The notes beneath the pieces are model-generated. The model saw nothing but the letters and a program-made list of their open reading frames with translations, made no database searches and was not told the origin of the DNA. The translations under genes and the position numbers were made by a program. From Channa striata (lineage: Eukaryota > Chordata > Actinopteri > Anabantiformes > Channidae), in assembly GCA_033026295.1 (NCBI GenBank), contig CM065180.1, forward strand, positions 20,613,523-20,677,522: DNA of 64,000 nucleotides, in the 5' to 3' direction. Positions 61,701 through 64,000 of this stretch are shown here, in pieces. The first letter of the stretch is position 1. Every line of letters starts with the position of its first letter.

Positions 61701-61953
61701 AGGGCGACACTCATTGTAGTACTGGTTCCAATTAATGCAGCCATTAACACTCGCCCCTCCCACTGCAGGGGCTGATCCAATCAGAGCTGAACTTTGGTGG
61801 GGAGCAGCCAGTGAGCACTCAGCCCCATCCTTGGTGTAGCGCGGCACATTGTGGCAGCGCAGCATCCCATTCTCACGGGCGGCAGAGCAGATGAACGGGC
61901 TGTCTTCACCCTCCTCTGACATGTAGTAAGGATTTATGGACAGGTTGTACATT
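26305..61953 (-). CDS. cacna1h: cacna1h: T-type voltage-gated calcium channel alpha-1H (Cav3.2), 32 exons, 5' end missing
   Basis: This is the pore-forming subunit of a low-voltage-activated calcium channel, a plasma-membrane protein with four six-helix domains that supports burst firing and pacemaking. Thirty-two exons join in frame (6,595 nt, 2,197 residues plus stop). Approximate residues: domain I pore 1-160; I-II linker with gating-brake region 160-490; domain II 490-722; II-III linker 722-1010; domain III 1010-1275; short III-IV linker; domain IV 1320-1580; C-tail to 2197. The filter residues are the T-type E-E-D-D set, in TLEGW, QEDW, KDGW and GDNW. There is no IQ or EF-hand calmodulin-binding tail, as expected for Cav3. 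Cav3.2 rather than Cav3.1 or Cav3.3 is favoured by IVGQADGG-type IIS4 wording (IIGQADGG here), VISRAPGLKLVVETLI, ADYSP, and DPADEEVYHITSSARYRW plus KKKMSPPCIS in the tail. About 280 N-terminal residues, including IS1-IS4, lie beyond the right edge. Thirty introns have GT-AG ends and one GC-AG. Confidence 0.95.
27424..27482 (+). other. G-run cluster, potential G-quadruplex in the template strand
   Basis: Six G-runs of 3-6 bases (27424, 27434, 27448, 27463, 27471, 27478) lie within 60 bp on the plus strand, which is the template for cacna1h. They correspond to the Pro-rich codons (CCC/CCT) of the last exon. Confidence 0.55.
27791..27948 (-). CDS. cacna1h: cacna1h exon 31: C-terminal tail
   Basis: Residues 1685-1737 (SVTSVHSQPC...ALRRQ). 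SVHS and the LRRQ end match mammalian Cav3.2 tails. Acceptor CTCCAG|GCTCAG, donor CAG|GTGGGA. The next intron is only 103 bp. Confidence 0.9.
27949..30049 (-). other. cacna1h: cacna1h intron 30
   Basis: A 2.1-kb intron. It contains a decayed Tc1-type element (about 28200-28703), AT-rich unique sequence and no coding potential. Confidence 0.85.
28200..28703. mobile_element. decayed Tc1/mariner-type element, internally deleted, transposase lost
   Basis: The right end, read on the minus strand, gives ACAAACCCCATTTTC, GAAGTTGGGAC and AATGATTTACAAAC. Opposite it, at about 28245, is AAAAAAGTTGGGACAGG. These phrases belong to a widespread fish Tc1-type family with long terminal repeats. Boundaries are approximate; the left end is eroded. 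Confidence 0.6.
30050..30212 (-). CDS. cacna1h: cacna1h exon 30: C-terminal tail
   Basis: Residues 1631-1685 (EEEVRCEGQD...HSG). It contains SVSRVHSLPNDSYMFRPV, which is close to the Cav3.2 motif SVSRMLSLPNDSYMFRPV. Acceptor CTGTAG|GAGGAA, donor TCAG|GTAGCG. Confidence 0.93.
30443..30580 (-). CDS. cacna1h: cacna1h exon 29: proximal C-terminal tail
   Basis: Residues 1585-1630. An acidic helix (EAKEDAEMDAEVALEIAM) follows IVS6, the start of the T-type C-tail. Acceptor TTGCAG|GAGGCT, donor CAG|GTAGGA. The 230-bp intron that follows is unremarkable. Confidence 0.94.
30735..30893 (-). CDS. cacna1h: cacna1h exon 28: pore-IVS6 loop and IVS6
   Basis: Residues 1532-1584. DTLRECHPDDRHC is the extracellular loop. 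SPIYFVTFVLMAQFVLVNVV forms IVS6, followed by AVLMKHLEESNK. Acceptor CTGTAAG|GACACA, donor AAG|GTACAG. The following intron is 154 bp. Confidence 0.96.
30957..30999. repeat. (AC)21 microsatellite upstream of the exon 28 acceptor
   Basis: On the transcribed strand this is a (GT)21 tract about 65-105 bases before the exon 28 3' splice site. Confidence 0.97.
31637..31758 (-). CDS. cacna1h: cacna1h exon 27: domain IV pore loop
   Basis: Residues 1491-1531 (...CNENNPCEGLSRHATF...GIMK). It contains the domain IV selectivity-filter Asp in VSTGDNWNG. Acceptor GAGCAG|AGTGCA, donor AAA|GTATGG followed at once by a CA-rich tract. The next intron (743 bp) holds a (GT)21 tract on the sense strand. Confidence 0.96.
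31759..33518 (-). other. cacna1h: cacna1h intron 26
   Basis: A 1.76-kb intron, AT-rich, with short A-runs. No repeat family or gene was recognised. Confidence 0.8.
33519..33597 (-). CDS. cacna1h: cacna1h exon 26: IVS5
   Basis: Residues 1465-1490: [20 protein letters not shown] is IVS5, then ELFGKL. Acceptor TTGCAG|GTGGGG, donor CTGG|GTCAGT. Followed by intron 26. Confidence 0.96.
34513..34583 (-). CDS. cacna1h: cacna1h exon 25: end of IVS4 and S4-S5 linker
   Basis: Residues 1441-1464 (VLKLLKMATGMRALLDTVMQ...). This carries the lower gating charges and the S4-S5 linker. Acceptor CTGCAG|TGCTAA, donor CAG|GTAAAG. The 915-bp intron that follows holds nothing recognisable. Confidence 0.96.
34917..34967. 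repeat. (TG)25 microsatellite abutting the exon 24 donor
   Basis: On the sense strand the intron begins GTACACACAC and continues as a CA run of about 50 bases, starting at intron position +3. It is the longest perfect microsatellite seen in the window. Confidence 0.97.
34970..35103 (-). CDS. cacna1h: cacna1h exon 24: IVS3 and IVS4 voltage sensor
   Basis: Residues 1396-1440. WNQLDVAIVALSIMGITLEE is IVS3. INPTIIRIMRVLRIAR is the start of IVS4, with arginines every third position. Acceptor GTGCAG|ATGGAA, donor CGAG|GTACAC running straight into a CA microsatellite. The next intron is 386 bp, mostly that repeat plus AT-rich sequence. Confidence 0.96.
35343..35452 (-). CDS. cacna1h: cacna1h exon 23: IVS2
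   Basis: Residues 1360-1395. KYCNYVFTLIFVIETLLKLV is IVS2 with the conserved Glu and Lys, then FGIHRFFKD. Acceptor GTTCAG|TATTTG, donor ACAG|GTAACA. Confidence 0.95.
36177..36328 (-). CDS. cacna1h: cacna1h exon 22: end of III-IV linker and IVS1
   Basis: Residues 1309-1359. AKQRPYFADYSPLRLSIHTL precedes IVS1 (LDIFITFIICINVFTMSIEH). Acceptor CTGCAG|AGGCGA; donor CAG|GTAGAG then a CA-rich run. The junction with exon 21 gives LRK-AKQRPY, like the short mammalian Cav3.2 splice form. The 724-bp intron that follows is plain. Confidence 0.95.
36329..39547 (-). other. cacna1h: cacna1h intron 21
   Basis: A 3.2-kb intron in the III-IV linker. It holds a decayed Tc1-type fragment (about 37374-37795) and otherwise AT-rich unique sequence. 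No cassette exon equivalent to the mammalian STFPSPE insert was recognised. Confidence 0.75.
37374..37795. mobile_element. Tc1-type transposon fragment
   Basis: It begins ACAAACCCCATTTCCAGAAA, the familiar terminus of a long-TIR fish Tc1 family. Downstream phrases such as ACAGTTCACTGCTGCATTCA and GAAATGCAACC resemble the transposase region that encodes the DNA-binding part. It is heavily decayed; the far end is uncertain. Confidence 0.5.
39548..39740 (-). CDS. cacna1h: cacna1h exon 21: IIIS6 and start of III-IV linker
   Basis: Residues 1245-1308. [20 protein letters not shown] is IIIS6. VGVVVENFHKCRQ follows, then an acidic and basic helix (DQEEEEARLREEKRLK). Acceptor CCTCAG|CCTGTG, donor CAGGA|GTAAGG. 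Reading past the donor stays open for nine codons and then hits TAG, so intron retention would truncate the channel after domain III. Confidence 0.95.
40255..40344 (-). CDS. cacna1h: cacna1h exon 20: domain III pore loop
   Basis: Residues 1215-1244: ALMSLFVLSCKDGWVNIMYD then GLDAVGVDQQ. It carries the domain III filter Asp in CKDGW. A Cys stands where the mammalian sequence has Ser. Acceptor ATCCAG|GCCCTG, donor CAG|GTAACG. The next intron (514 bp) is plain. Confidence 0.96.
40613..40738 (-). CDS. cacna1h: cacna1h exon 19: IIIS5-pore turret
   Basis: Residues 1173-1214: LFKGKFYHCEGLDTKNITNK, SDCLQAHYRW and NFDNLIQ. It has conserved cysteines and an N-glycosylation sequon (NIT). Gly before the final Gln in mammals is Ile here. 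Acceptor CACTAG|CTCTTC, donor CAG|GTACGA. Confidence 0.95.
41216..41342 (-). CDS. cacna1h: cacna1h exon 18: III S4-S5 linker and IIIS5
   Basis: Residues 1130-1172: VISRAPGLKLVVETLITSLR (S4-S5 linker), then PIGNIVLICCAFFIVFGILG (S5) and VQ. Nearly identical to mammalian Cav3.2. Acceptor TTCTAG|GGTGAT; donor CAG|GTAGAT with CA-rich sequence within 20-40 bases. The 477-bp intron that follows is otherwise plain. Confidence 0.96.
41556..41740 (-). CDS. cacna1h: cacna1h exon 17: IIIS3 and IIIS4 voltage sensor
   Basis: Residues 1069-1129. SSWNILDGVLVFVSLVDILV is IIIS3. RILGILRVLRLLRTLRPLR is IIIS4 with regularly spaced arginines. Acceptor ACCAG|GTTGTA, donor TGAG|GTACAT. Confidence 0.96.
41908..41976 (-). 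CDS. cacna1h: cacna1h exon 16: IIIS2
   Basis: Residues 1046-1068: ERLFLSVSNYIFTVIF then LAEMTIK, which is IIIS2 with the conserved Glu and Lys. Acceptor TCCTAG|GAGCGA, donor AAG|GTAACC. This 69-nt exon lacked a track of its own and was found from the raw sequence. Confidence 0.94.
42246..42272. repeat. GT microsatellite abutting the exon 15 donor
   Basis: On the sense strand the intron starts GTACCACACACAC, so the CA run begins at intron position +5. Confidence 0.96.
42277..42400 (-). CDS. cacna1h: cacna1h exon 15: IIIS1
   Basis: Residues 1004-1045. FRVWCQGVISHKLFDHVV, then the S1 helix LVFIFLNCITIALERPD. Acceptor TGTTTAG|ATTCCG, itself preceded by a GT-rich stretch; donor CCG|GTACCA followed by a CA run. 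Confidence 0.95.
42605..42708 (-). CDS. cacna1h: cacna1h exon 14: end of II-III linker
   Basis: Residues 970-1003: SALCYWIKREFNNIKPSWCK, EHEDWTLYLFAPEN. The second half aligns with the mammalian REAWALYLFSPQN segment; the first half is divergent. Acceptor CTGCAG|AGTGCT, donor ACCA|GTGAGT. Found from raw sequence; phase fits both neighbours. Confidence 0.85.
42709..43919 (-). other. cacna1h: cacna1h intron 13
   Basis: A 1.2-kb intron with AT-rich unique sequence. No gene or repeat family was recognised. Confidence 0.8.
43920..44285 (-). CDS. cacna1h: cacna1h exon 13: II-III linker
   Basis: Residues 848-969. SSWGSRRSSWNSLGRAPSLK and RRDPSGERESLLSGEG match the conserved Cav3 linker block. A variable acidic end (PEDDTDDE) follows. 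It is cytoplasmic. Acceptor CTCCAG|AGCCTG, donor GAA|GTACGT. The next intron is intron 13. Confidence 0.94.
45050..45333 (-). CDS. cacna1h: cacna1h exon 12: II-III linker
   Basis: Residues 753-847. The start (ELKMYSLMMTANGHVDPRSS, LPPPIIMRTAATPMPTPKSS) parallels mammalian ELKMCSLAVTPNGH and AATPMPTPKSS. The rest (GDEINYREGVPRYGEAELG) is fish-specific. Acceptor CCACAG|AGCTAA, donor CTG|GTGAGT. The 764-bp intron that follows holds nothing recognisable. Confidence 0.93.
45469..45556 (-). CDS. cacna1h: cacna1h exon 11: II-III linker
   Basis: Residues 724-752: GDANRSESDDEKKSDNFEED then EKVEQLRDT, parallel to mammalian GDANRSDTDEDK...RELQT. Acceptor TTGTAG|GGCGAC, donor ACTG|GTGGGT. Found from raw sequence. 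The 135-bp intron that follows is plain. Confidence 0.92.
45878..46033 (-). CDS. cacna1h: cacna1h exon 10: domain II filter and IIS6
   Basis: Residues 672-723. ILTQEDWNVVLYNGMASTSP contains the filter Glu. [20 protein letters not shown] is IIS6. Mammalian TSSWAALYF reads TSPLAALYF here. Acceptor CTATAG|ATCCTA, donor GAG|GTAAGA. The next intron (321 bp) is plain. Confidence 0.96.
46034..47270 (-). other. cacna1h: cacna1h intron 9, GC-AG class
   Basis: A 1.24-kb intron whose 5' end is GCAAGT rather than GT and whose 3' end is CTATAG. It contains an interrupted TG microsatellite (46217-46266) and AT-rich sequence. No gene was recognised. Confidence 0.85.
46217..46266. repeat. interrupted (TG)n microsatellite
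   Basis: Two TG runs (46217-46232 and 46235-46266) separated by CC, within intron 9. Confidence 0.95.
47271..47388 (-). CDS. cacna1h: cacna1h exon 9: IIS5 end, turret and pore helix
   Basis: Residues 632-671: SILGMHLFGCKFSLRTDNGD, TIPDRKNFDSLLWAIVTVFQ. Acceptor CTGCAG|TATACT. The donor is CAG|GCAAGT, a GC-type 5' splice site whose other positions match the consensus well. Confidence 0.95.
47523..47708 (-). CDS. cacna1h: cacna1h exon 8: IIS4 voltage sensor to IIS5
   Basis: Residues 570-631. VWEIIGQADGGLSVLRTFRL, then LRVLKLVRFLPALRRQLVV with regularly spaced Arg/Lys (IIS4), and IIS5 MDNVATFCMLLMLFIFTF. Close to mammalian Cav3.2. Acceptor GGGCAG|TGTGTG, donor TCAG|GTACCA. The following intron is 134 bp. 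Confidence 0.97.
48249..48400 (-). CDS. cacna1h: cacna1h exon 7: IIS2 and IIS3
   Basis: Residues 520-569: PEELTDVLEISNIVFTSMFV, LEMGFMLLAFGFFGYIRN, PYNIFDSIIVIIS. The IIS2 core reads LEMGFMLLA where Cav3 channels have LEMLLKLLA, so the usual S2 Lys is Met. The S2 Glu and the S3 Asp (NIFD) are kept. Acceptor CTCCAG|CCGGAG, donor TCAG|GTAATA. Found from raw sequence. The 540-bp intron that follows is plain. Confidence 0.93.
52166..52262. repeat. interspersed repeat, copy 2 of the family near 10.1 kb
   Basis: GGATGGCCAAAACATTAGAA, CACCCACTA and AGAATTATGACCTTTCTGAC occur in the same order as in copy 1. Confidence 0.65.
52731..52771. repeat. (CA)20 microsatellite
   Basis: Perfect CA run in intron 6. 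Confidence 0.97.
53388..53573 (-). CDS. cacna1h: cacna1h exon 6: end of I-II linker and IIS1
   Basis: Residues 458-519. A basic stretch (GDLRGRSRRR) leads to WMDFREKLKRIVESKYFN and the S1 helix [20 protein letters not shown]. Acceptor ACTAG|GCGGGA, donor CAG|GTAAGA. Confidence 0.95.
53909..54075 (-). CDS. cacna1h: cacna1h exon 5: I-II linker
   Basis: Residues 402-457. LLYQLAGVVPSPLLLELLSC then PMCARSLETLE parallels mammalian CELKSCPYCTRALED; HDFPQ closes it. It includes the Cys-x-x-Cys pair typical of the Cav3 linker. Acceptor TTCAG|GTTGCC, donor CAG|GTCAGA. The next intron is 335 bp and plain. Confidence 0.92.
54076..56033 (-). other. cacna1h: cacna1h intron 4
   Basis: A 1.96-kb intron. 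A CA-rich run follows the donor directly (about 56000-56020). No gene or repeat family was recognised in the rest. Confidence 0.8.
56034..56581 (-). CDS. cacna1h: cacna1h exon 4: I-II linker
   Basis: Residues 218-401. KRRKKVNPNG, then a Gly/Asn-rich run (GSGGGSNGGGNGHGHSS), a His/Gln-rich run (HNLLQHHQHQHC) where mammals have polyhistidine, and MNYPTILPS shared with mammalian Cav3.2. It ends LYQLMGEHS. Acceptor GACCAG|TAAACG, donor CACA|GTACGA followed by a CA-rich tract. Confidence 0.93.
57317..57555 (-). CDS. cacna1h: cacna1h exon 3: IS6 end and gating-brake region
   Basis: Residues 140-218. [20 protein letters not shown] is the end of IS6. TKQRENALMREQRARYMSND, STLASYSEPGSCYEEMLRY and LYRKLTRRL form the proximal I-II linker helix pair known in Cav3 channels as the gating brake. 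Acceptor AACCAG|GTGGGC, donor CACAG|GTTAGA. The 735-bp intron that follows is plain. Confidence 0.96.
57556..58663 (-). other. cacna1h: cacna1h intron 2
   Basis: A 1.1-kb AT-rich intron. No gene or repeat family was recognised. Confidence 0.8.
58664..58756 (-). CDS. cacna1h: cacna1h exon 2: domain I filter and start of IS6
   Basis: Residues 109-139: [31 protein letters not shown]. It carries the domain I filter Glu in TLEGW. Acceptor ACTAG|GTCATC, donor ATT|GTAAGT. Found from raw sequence; it is identical to mammalian Cav3.2 as I recall it. Confidence 0.97.
58757..61628 (-). other. cacna1h: cacna1h intron 1 of this window
   Basis: A 2.9-kb intron with AT-rich unique sequence and an interspersed-repeat fragment at 59224-59310. 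No gene was recognised. Confidence 0.8.
59224..59310. repeat. interspersed repeat fragment ('ccggtcagccacaacattaaaa' type)
   Basis: CACCGGTCAGCCACAACATT followed by AAAATCACCGG is a common fish repeat terminus. It may belong to the same family as the copies near 10.1 and 52.2 kb, which share GGCCAAA.CATTAGAA wording. Confidence 0.55.
61629..61953 (-). CDS. cacna1h: cacna1h exon 1 of this window: IS5-pore turret and pore helix
   Basis: Residues 1-108. It starts mid-codon (A|ATG), so this ATG is not the gene start. YYMSEEGEDSPFICSAAREN, then a variable loop (ALIGSAPAVGGASVNGC), INWNQYYNECRPGDLNPH, and NFDNIGYAWIAIFQ leading into the filter. Four extracellular cysteines are conserved. Acceptor ACTCAG|AATGTA, donor CAG|GTGAGA. 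Confidence 0.95.
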
Positions 61954-64000
61954 CTGAGTGGAAGAAGGAAAAAAAGGATTTCTGTTAAAATGCATTTAGA
62001 CTTTAGGACGAGTTGTGTCAAATTATACAGCTGCCTATACAGAATATATTTTATTTGTGATTAAAAGTGAGACGCTGGATAAGTTACGCTGATTTAGGTT
62101 CATGAAAACTCTGAAATTATTGTCTAAATATTAAAAAATGCTTCCCAGGATTACGACTGTGGCATATTAACACAAAGGAAACTACTAACACATACACACT
62201 GTATCAGTTCCCTTTATTTTAATGTTACCATAGTATCTATTGCGGCAGCTGTTTTCTACCAACAGGGGAGAGTGTGTTCTACCACCGTCCTTCTATCGGC
62301 GAGCTCTCTGTAACGGTGAGCCTGCGTTTATGTGGAGTAGCATTCACTCCTGACGTGGGAAGGAACCTGTTTTGGTAAAAGGTCTGATTTTCTGCCAGAT
62401 TGTCTACATCTTTTTACTTTCTGTGGTCCGGTTTGTGACTCCCGAGTTCGTCAGTCGACTCTTCCTACCACAGCCTTTCAATTGGGCTGAGGTCTGGACT
62501 CTGACTAGGTCATTCCAAACCAAATTTACTGGTGTGGTTCAGACTATTGTCCCGCTGCATGACCCAATTTCAACCAAGCTTTAGCTGTCAGACAGATGGC
62601 CTCACATTTGCCTCTAGAATATTCTGAAATAGAGAGGAGCTCAGGGTCGACTCAATGACCGCATGCTGCCCAGGTCTTGTAGGCCCATGACAAGCCCCTC
62701 CACAGGTGACGTGTTTCTGCTGAAATACTGCGTTTAGTTTTCATCAAACGTGGCACTGGGCATTGAGACCAAACAACTCCACTTTGGACTCGTCTGTGCA
62801 TTGGTTCCAGAAATCGAGTGTCTTTTCTTTTATGTTTCTGTCAGACAGAAGCAGCTTCCTCCAAACAGCCCTTCCAAACAAGCCATGCTTGTTCAGTCTT
62901 CTGCTAATTGTGCTGTCATGGATTCTAACATGGAAAATGCTCAGCGAGGCCTGAAGGGCCTGAGATGTAGCTCTTGGGATTCTTTTGTGTTTCTCCGAGC
63001 ACTGCAGTCTGACGTTAGGATGGATGTGCTGGAACGTCCACTCCTTTGAAGACAGGCAACTATCCTTCCACTTTACACAAAGCACACAGAATTGAAAACG
63101 GGGTTACTGACTTTTGATTATTGTTTGATTATGTTAACTGTGGTTGAATGTTTTTATTTTGCATGTCGATGTGAAGTAAGTAAATCAGGTGAGCTAAAAA
63201 GAAACAGCTCATGCTTTGACCTGAAATGGTGACTTGACTGTCTCACGCTGGCTACCTATTGGCCAAAAAAGAAAAGGAAAGCTCTTATTCAAATCAAATA
63301 TTTATGGTCACATCTTCCTCATTCTTCTTAAAAACTAACTGGCTCTGCTGGAGCTAAAGCAGCAGTTTGCATGTTTCCTCGTGCATTAAAGCCCACAGTG
63401 AGGGTTCATGTCATACCACAGGTCAGACATCCGTTTGCTCTGTGAGAGAATATACGGCAGCTTGGCCGGGCTATAAAACATTAAGCTGCTTTTCTCTTTG
63501 TCTCTTTCACACAGAAAGGATTTGGCAAAACAAACTCTGGTACAATTTGTCCCATTACATCAAACGCAGTATTAGTTTTAGGTTGTCTAAGTGGCACTTT
63601 TGGCTTCCTGGGGTTGTGCACATTTCAGCGTTGTTTTTGCTTTTTTATCCTATTTACTCCCCAAAGCCAAATTGGTGCCGGATTTTTTTTTTGTCCCAGT
63701 TTGTCTGTCTGTGTGTTTGTCTCATTTGGGAGATACAGAATTCTTGTCTGTTGTTCTTAGCTAAGACTTATTTATAAGGTGCATTTGTGAGAATAGGTTT
63801 ATTTACTGTTTTCACAGCATGTTCAGTGCCAAAGGAAATTCTCCACCGCTCTTTGGGAGCTGAGTTCAATACAAGTTCATTATTACAGATGTTAAATAAC
63901 ATCATCTCGCTACACATCCACAATTCTCTCTTTATTTTTCTCACCCGGCGTTTCCCTGCTTGTGTGTGAGGCCGTTTAGTGTCTGAGGGCACCGCGCAGT
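61954..64000 (-). other. cacna1h: cacna1h intron leading to exons beyond the right edge
   Basis: No IS1-IS5 exon is visible here. Sequences such as VRVLRPLRAINRVPSMR or LWAGLLRNRCF were looked for and not seen. Apart from the Tc1-like transposase remnant at 62460-63090 the stretch is AT-rich and unrecognised. Confidence 0.75.
62460..63090 (-). pseudogene. degenerate Tc1-like transposase (DD34E class)
   Basis: Read on the minus strand from right to left, the pieces appear in transposase order. First come a helix-turn-helix region (VRIHDSTISRRLNKHGLFGR) and the first catalytic-Asp motif TDESKVELFG. A central block resembling VRPSV and KLG.NWVMQ.DN with HTSK follows. Last is a C-terminal PSQSPDLSPIERLW motif in another frame, at 62512-62468. 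Frameshifts and stops break the frame, so it is dead. Terminal inverted repeats were not located. It sits in a cacna1h intron on the same strand as the gene. Confidence 0.85.

Noticed and set aside
61900..62021. Methionine start for the channel near the first visible exon
   Set aside because: The ATG at 61952 is inside a codon phase set by an upstream exon. The sequence aligns to the IS5-pore turret, not to an N-terminus.
1..64000. CRISPR arrays, operons, phage or defence systems, rRNA
   Set aside because: The repeats are simple dinucleotides or transposon remnants. Gene structure is spliced and vertebrate, and no spaced direct repeats or bacterial genes were seen.

Overview
The window reads as nuclear DNA of a ray-finned (teleost) fish. 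It holds two vertebrate neuronal ion-channel genes with GT-AG introns, dense CA/TG microsatellites, and several decayed Tc1/mariner-type transposons. Nothing prokaryotic, viral, CRISPR, rRNA or tRNA was seen. Both genes lie on the minus strand, so transcription runs right to left. The right-hand gene encodes a T-type (low-voltage-activated) calcium channel alpha-1 subunit. It is best matched to CACNA1H (Cav3.2), which is distinguished by the wording of IIS4, the III-IV linker and the distal C-terminus. Thirty-two consecutive coding exons (61953 down to 26305) join without a frame break into 2,197 residues plus a stop. They run from the IS5-pore turret through domains II, III and IV to the end of the cytoplasmic tail. 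The exons for the N-terminus and IS1-IS5 lie beyond the right edge.

The left-hand gene is an NMDA-receptor GluN2A subunit (grin2a). Only its first coding exon is present (5927-6421: signal peptide and start of the amino-terminal domain). The rest of the gene lies beyond the left edge, past an intron of at least 5.9 kb. A CpG-rich segment around 12.85-14.45 kb, with a consensus splice donor on the minus strand at 13710, is the best candidate for the grin2a promoter and 5'UTR first exon. About 0.5-1 kb further upstream sits a cluster of three CRE-like sites, one of them a full TGACGTCA inside a near-palindrome.

Layout: 1-5926 grin2a intron; 5927-6424 grin2a coding exon; 6425-13710 probable 5'UTR intron; about 12.85-14.45 kb CpG-rich promoter region; about 14.5-22 kb intergenic; about 22-26.3 kb 3'UTR or flank of cacna1h, with a MITE that has clear terminal inverted repeats; 26.3-61.95 kb cacna1h; 61.95-64 kb a further cacna1h intron carrying a dead Tc1-like transposase.

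No new multi-gene system was found. The most notable observations are these. Both zinc-coordinating histidines of mammalian GluN2A (H42, H44) are arginine here. CA-rich tracts sit directly downstream of at least six cacna1h 5' splice sites. One cacna1h intron is GC-AG. The domain II voltage sensor and the pore carry unusual substitutions (Lys to Met in IIS2, Trp to Leu after the domain II filter, Cys next to the domain III filter).
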